This document shows, piece by piece, positions 61,843 to 64,000 of a stretch of DNA of 64,000 bases. The notes below the pieces were generated by a model. The model saw nothing but the letters and a program-made list of their open reading frames with translations, was not told the DNA's origin and made no database searches. The stretch's first letter is position 1. Each line of letters starts with the position of its first letter. The translations under genes were made by a program, and so were the position numbers. Source of the stretch: Alphaproteobacteria bacterium (GTDB lineage: Bacteria; Pseudomonadota; Alphaproteobacteria; UBA2966; CAIVPW01); contig CANKGV010000006.1 in NCBI GenBank assembly GCA_947481575.1, positions 1-64,000 of the forward strand, given 5' to 3'.

Positions 61843-63618
61843 TTAGAGCGAGAACACGTAGAGCATCGCACCCCAACCGCGGTAGCCGATGTCCGGAACG
61901 TTCGGCTGTTGCGCACCGGCGGTAACGGCAACGTATTGCTTGCCGCCAAACGCGTAGGTGAACACCGGCGACTTGATCCCGACGCCGGTTTCAAAGCGCC
62001 ACAGCTCGGCCAAGGTCTCCGGGTTGTGCGCGGTCACGGCGCCATCCAGGGTGGCCGTGAACAGCAGGTTGCCTGCGGTGACCAATGCACCGGACTGATT
62101 CACGTATTGCTGACGCAGGCGAGCGATGGTCTTGCCCGTGGTCAGGTCCTGGGCGGTCAACAAACCGTGCAGGTCGTTCTCGACGCGGGTGCCGGTCTTG
62201 GCGCGGCCCTTCTCGTCGATGCCGCCGTCGGCCAGGGTGATCGACGGAACGATCTGCATTGCCGTGCAGCCGTCTTCACCGCCCGAGTAGGCGATCTTCT
62301 TGACCGGGTCCACCGCTTCCGGCTGCCAACGAACGGCACCGGCTGCGTGCGGGCACGCCTGCTTCGCCAGCGCGTCCGCGCGGGCCCAGCGGGTCGCCGG
62401 AATGTAGGTCTGCAGGGCCTGACCGGCCTTGTATTCGACCGGCTTGCCGGTCTTCGGATCGATACCGGCGGTCCACGTCACCTGATCGACGTACTGGCGG
62501 GCGGCGATGAACTGCCCGTTGGTGCGATCGACTTGGTAGAAGAAGCCGTTACGGCCAAAGTGCACGACCTGCTGGCGCATCGTCCCGTTGAACGGCGCGT
62601 CGACCAGCATGTGCACGCCCTGCTCGTCGTAGTCCCACGACTCGTTCGGCGTGTACTGGAAGTACCACTTGATCTTGCCGGTATCGATGTCGAACGCGAC
62701 CACGCTGTTCGAGAACAGGTTGTCGCCCGGACGGAACTCCGGGTCGAACATCGGCACGGGCTGCGCGGTGCCCCAGATGGTGACGCGCTGCGCCGGATCG
62801 TACGAGCCGGTGGTCCACAGTGCGGCGCCGCCGGTCTTCCACGCGTTGTGGTCGTCCTTCCAGGTCTCGAAGCCCGGCTCGCCGGGGTTCGGCACCGTGT
62901 AGGTGCGCCACAGTTCTTTGCCGTTGGCCGGGTCGAGCGCGGCCAGCCAGCCACGGGTGCCGGCGTCGCCGTTCGATTGACCCACCAGGATCTTGCCGTC
63001 GGCCGGCAGCGGCGAGGCGGTGAAGTTTTCGCGCGTCTTTTCGGCGTCGATGCCGGCGCTCTTCGCGTTCACGGTACGAGCGACCTGCACGTCCCAGGTA
63101 AACTCGCCGGTGTCACGGTTGACCGAAACCACGCGGCCGTTGGTCAGGTTGTGGAACACGTTGTTGCCGAACATGGCGACGCCGCGGCTGCGGCCGTTCT
63201 CGGCCTTGTCGACCTTGGCGTCGGCGGCCCACAGGACCGTCCCCTTGGTGCCGGTGCGCACGTCGACCTTCATGATCACGCCGTCGCCGGCATCGATGTA
63301 CATGAAGCCGTTGTCGACCAGGCCGTGGTTCTCCAGGGTTGCCGTCGCCCGGCCCCTGAGGGCATCGCTGAGCGGAACCGTGAAGGCGACCTTCAGATTC
63401 TGCACGTTGTTCTGGTTGATGCTGTTCAGGCGCGAATAGCGCTGAGATGCATAGTTCTGGAAGCCGAGCAGCCAATTTTGCGGCTCAGTATCGGCATTTT
63501 CCAGGCGGGCCTTGGTTACGTCGGCGGCCGACGCCGGAAGGGCCATGGCGGCGGCCAGCACGGCCCCCAACACGGTCGTGGTCGCGGCAACGCGCCGCAG
63601 GATGCGCGAATCGCTCAT
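61843..63618 (-). CDS. PQQ-dependent alcohol/methanol-type dehydrogenase
   Basis: 591 residues with a signal peptide ending in LPASA. It has the eight-bladed quinoprotein pattern: repeated LDxxTGxxxW words, ESWDYDEQG with the catalytic Asp D329, and a Trp-rich end (GYRGWGAMLYVFSL). A second Asp two residues on (D331) is the feature associated with lanthanide-using enzymes such as XoxF. The vicinal Cys-Cys of classical methanol dehydrogenases is not seen. It should oxidise an alcohol in the periplasm and reduce cytochrome c; a cytochrome c gene is divergent from it. Confidence 0.9.
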   Translation of the reverse strand: MSDSRILRRVAATTTVLGAVLAAAMALPASAADVTKARLENADTEPQNWLLGFQNYASQRYSRLNSINQNNVQNLKVAFTVPLSDALRGRATATLENHGLVDNGFMYIDAGDGVIMKVDVRTGTKGTVLWAADAKVDKAENGRSRGVAMFGNNVFHNLTNGRVVSVNRDTGEFTWDVQVARTVNAKSAGIDAEKTRENFTASPLPADGKILVGQSNGDAGTRGWLAALDPANGKELWRTYTVPNPGEPGFETWKDDHNAWKTGGAALWTTGSYDPAQRVTIWGTAQPVPMFDPEFRPGDNLFSNSVVAFDIDTGKIKWYFQYTPNESWDYDEQGVHMLVDAPFNGTMRQQVVHFGRNGFFYQVDRTNGQFIAARQYVDQVTWTAGIDPKTGKPVEYKAGQALQTYIPATRWARADALAKQACPHAAGAVRWQPEAVDPVKKIAYSGGEDGCTAMQIVPSITLADGGIDEKGRAKTGTRVENDLHGLLTAQDLTTGKTIARLRQQYVNQSGALVTAGNLLFTATLDGAVTAHNPETLAELWRFETGVGIKSPVFTYAFGGKQYVAVTAGAQQPNVPDIGYRGWGAMLYVFSL

Positions 63619-63818
63619 ATCAATTGGGCCTCCCCGCCCTTATGTGGTTTGCGCTGTCGGAGCCCCAACACACATTGCCCCGAAGCAGACTCTAGTAGGC
63701 CCTTTGCGCCGGGACCGAGTCAACGAGGATCGCCTTGTCGCCCTCCGGCACCGGTGCCAAGATCAACCCCGGGGAGGGCCTTTCGCTAGGCCCAGTGGTT
63801 TCAGCGGAGGGTCAGCCA

Positions 63819-64000
63819 ATGGCTGCAGCCGGTCACGTTCGTTCGCTCCTGGCGCTTGGCTTTAGCGTTGCCTTGTCGGTCTTGTTTGGCCCCGTTGTGG
63901 CCTCGGCGCAGGACGCCGATCCGGTGCTCGGACGACAGGTTTGGCAGAGTTTGGCCAACTGCCGCGAGTGCCACGGCTGGGCAGCGAACGGACAACAGGA
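63819..64000 (+). CDS. Cytochrome c, N-terminal part (3' truncated by window)
   Basis: The ATG at 63819 is preceded by GGAGGG. A signal peptide (LALGFSVALSVLFGPVVASA) is followed by QDADPVLGRQVWQSLANCRE and CRECH, a haem-binding motif; the reading continues off the end. It is divergent from the PQQ dehydrogenase with a 200-bp gap that holds both promoters, so it is a likely electron acceptor for that enzyme. Confidence 0.85.
   Translation, partial: MAAAGHVRSLLALGFSVALSVLFGPVVASAQDADPVLGRQVWQSLANCRECHGWAANGQQ

Noticed and set aside
60086-61846. 586-codon plus-strand frame with a VGAGQVRxxQIG-like periodicity
   Set aside because: The periodicity is the complement of the pentapeptide repeats of the minus-strand gene, so it is not an independent repeat protein.

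Overview
The window looks like a chromosomal segment of a high-GC alphaproteobacterium, probably close to Rhodospirillales. This rests on gene content and order: an aa3-type cytochrome c oxidase operon (coxB-coxA-ctaB-small ORF-ctaG-coxC-DUF983-SURF1) divergent from tldD, a murA/DUF2948/hisG/hisD/UPF0262/phosphatase/infA/maf/yacG cluster, a short-form HisG, a FixL-FixJ oxygen-sensing pair and PQQ-dependent dehydrogenases. Base composition is fairly even, with no insertion sequence, prophage, integron or CRISPR array seen.

Layout. 0-9 kb: the 3' end of a PQQ dehydrogenase, a lipoprotein, ispH-thrB-rnhA, a peroxiredoxin with a DsbD-like protein, yqgE, then thrC-M16 peptidase-acetyltransferase. 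9-10.7 kb: a gene-free divergent region of about 650 bp, then a dCTP deaminase. 10.7-27.8 kb: an Atm1-type ABC exporter, an M32 carboxypeptidase, the cytochrome oxidase operon, tldD, a methyltransferase, gshA, ubiA-ubiD and an SDR. 27.8-36.8 kb: an oxygen/redox island with a reductase fragment, a 55-residue membrane protein, a SHOCT / ferric-reductase-like / cytochrome c operon, fixL-fixJ, a lone receiver, a Crp/Fnr regulator, a monohaem cytochrome c behind a perfect FNR-type box, and a LOG-family protein. 36.8-46.2 kb: housekeeping genes with tRNA-Phe and tRNA-Thr and a SPOR lipoprotein. 46.3-55.1 kb: accessory genes. 55.2-64 kb: yjbQ, an OLD-like ATPase, a sulfite-oxidase-like pair, a hydrolase with a secreted pentapeptide-repeat protein, a PQQ dehydrogenase and the start of a cytochrome c.

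The strongest candidate for something undescribed is at 46.3-54.6 kb. Three tandem YkgJ-type cysteine-cluster genes plus the stub of another copy (47908-50508) meet, tail to tail, an operon of six tightly packed small membrane proteins (53378 down to 51331). The six form two paralogous triplets with invariant cysteines placed after a single membrane helix, and the operon ends in a CcdA-type thiol-electron transporter. A Sel1-repeat protein is divergent from the array and an HD-GYP protein lies upstream of the YkgJ genes. A periplasmic thiol or metal role is inference only.

A second theme is oxygen control. Exact TACGTA hexamers occur in the promoter regions of fixL/SHOCT, the lone receiver, the crp/fnr gene and the 55-residue membrane protein, and by eye nowhere else in the window, which suggests a local FixJ regulon. 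The cox operon has a perfect GCGAC-N5-GTCGC palindrome upstream, of the kind bound by RegA/PrrA-type regulators. All start-site choices, operators and functional links were read by eye without alignment or database search.
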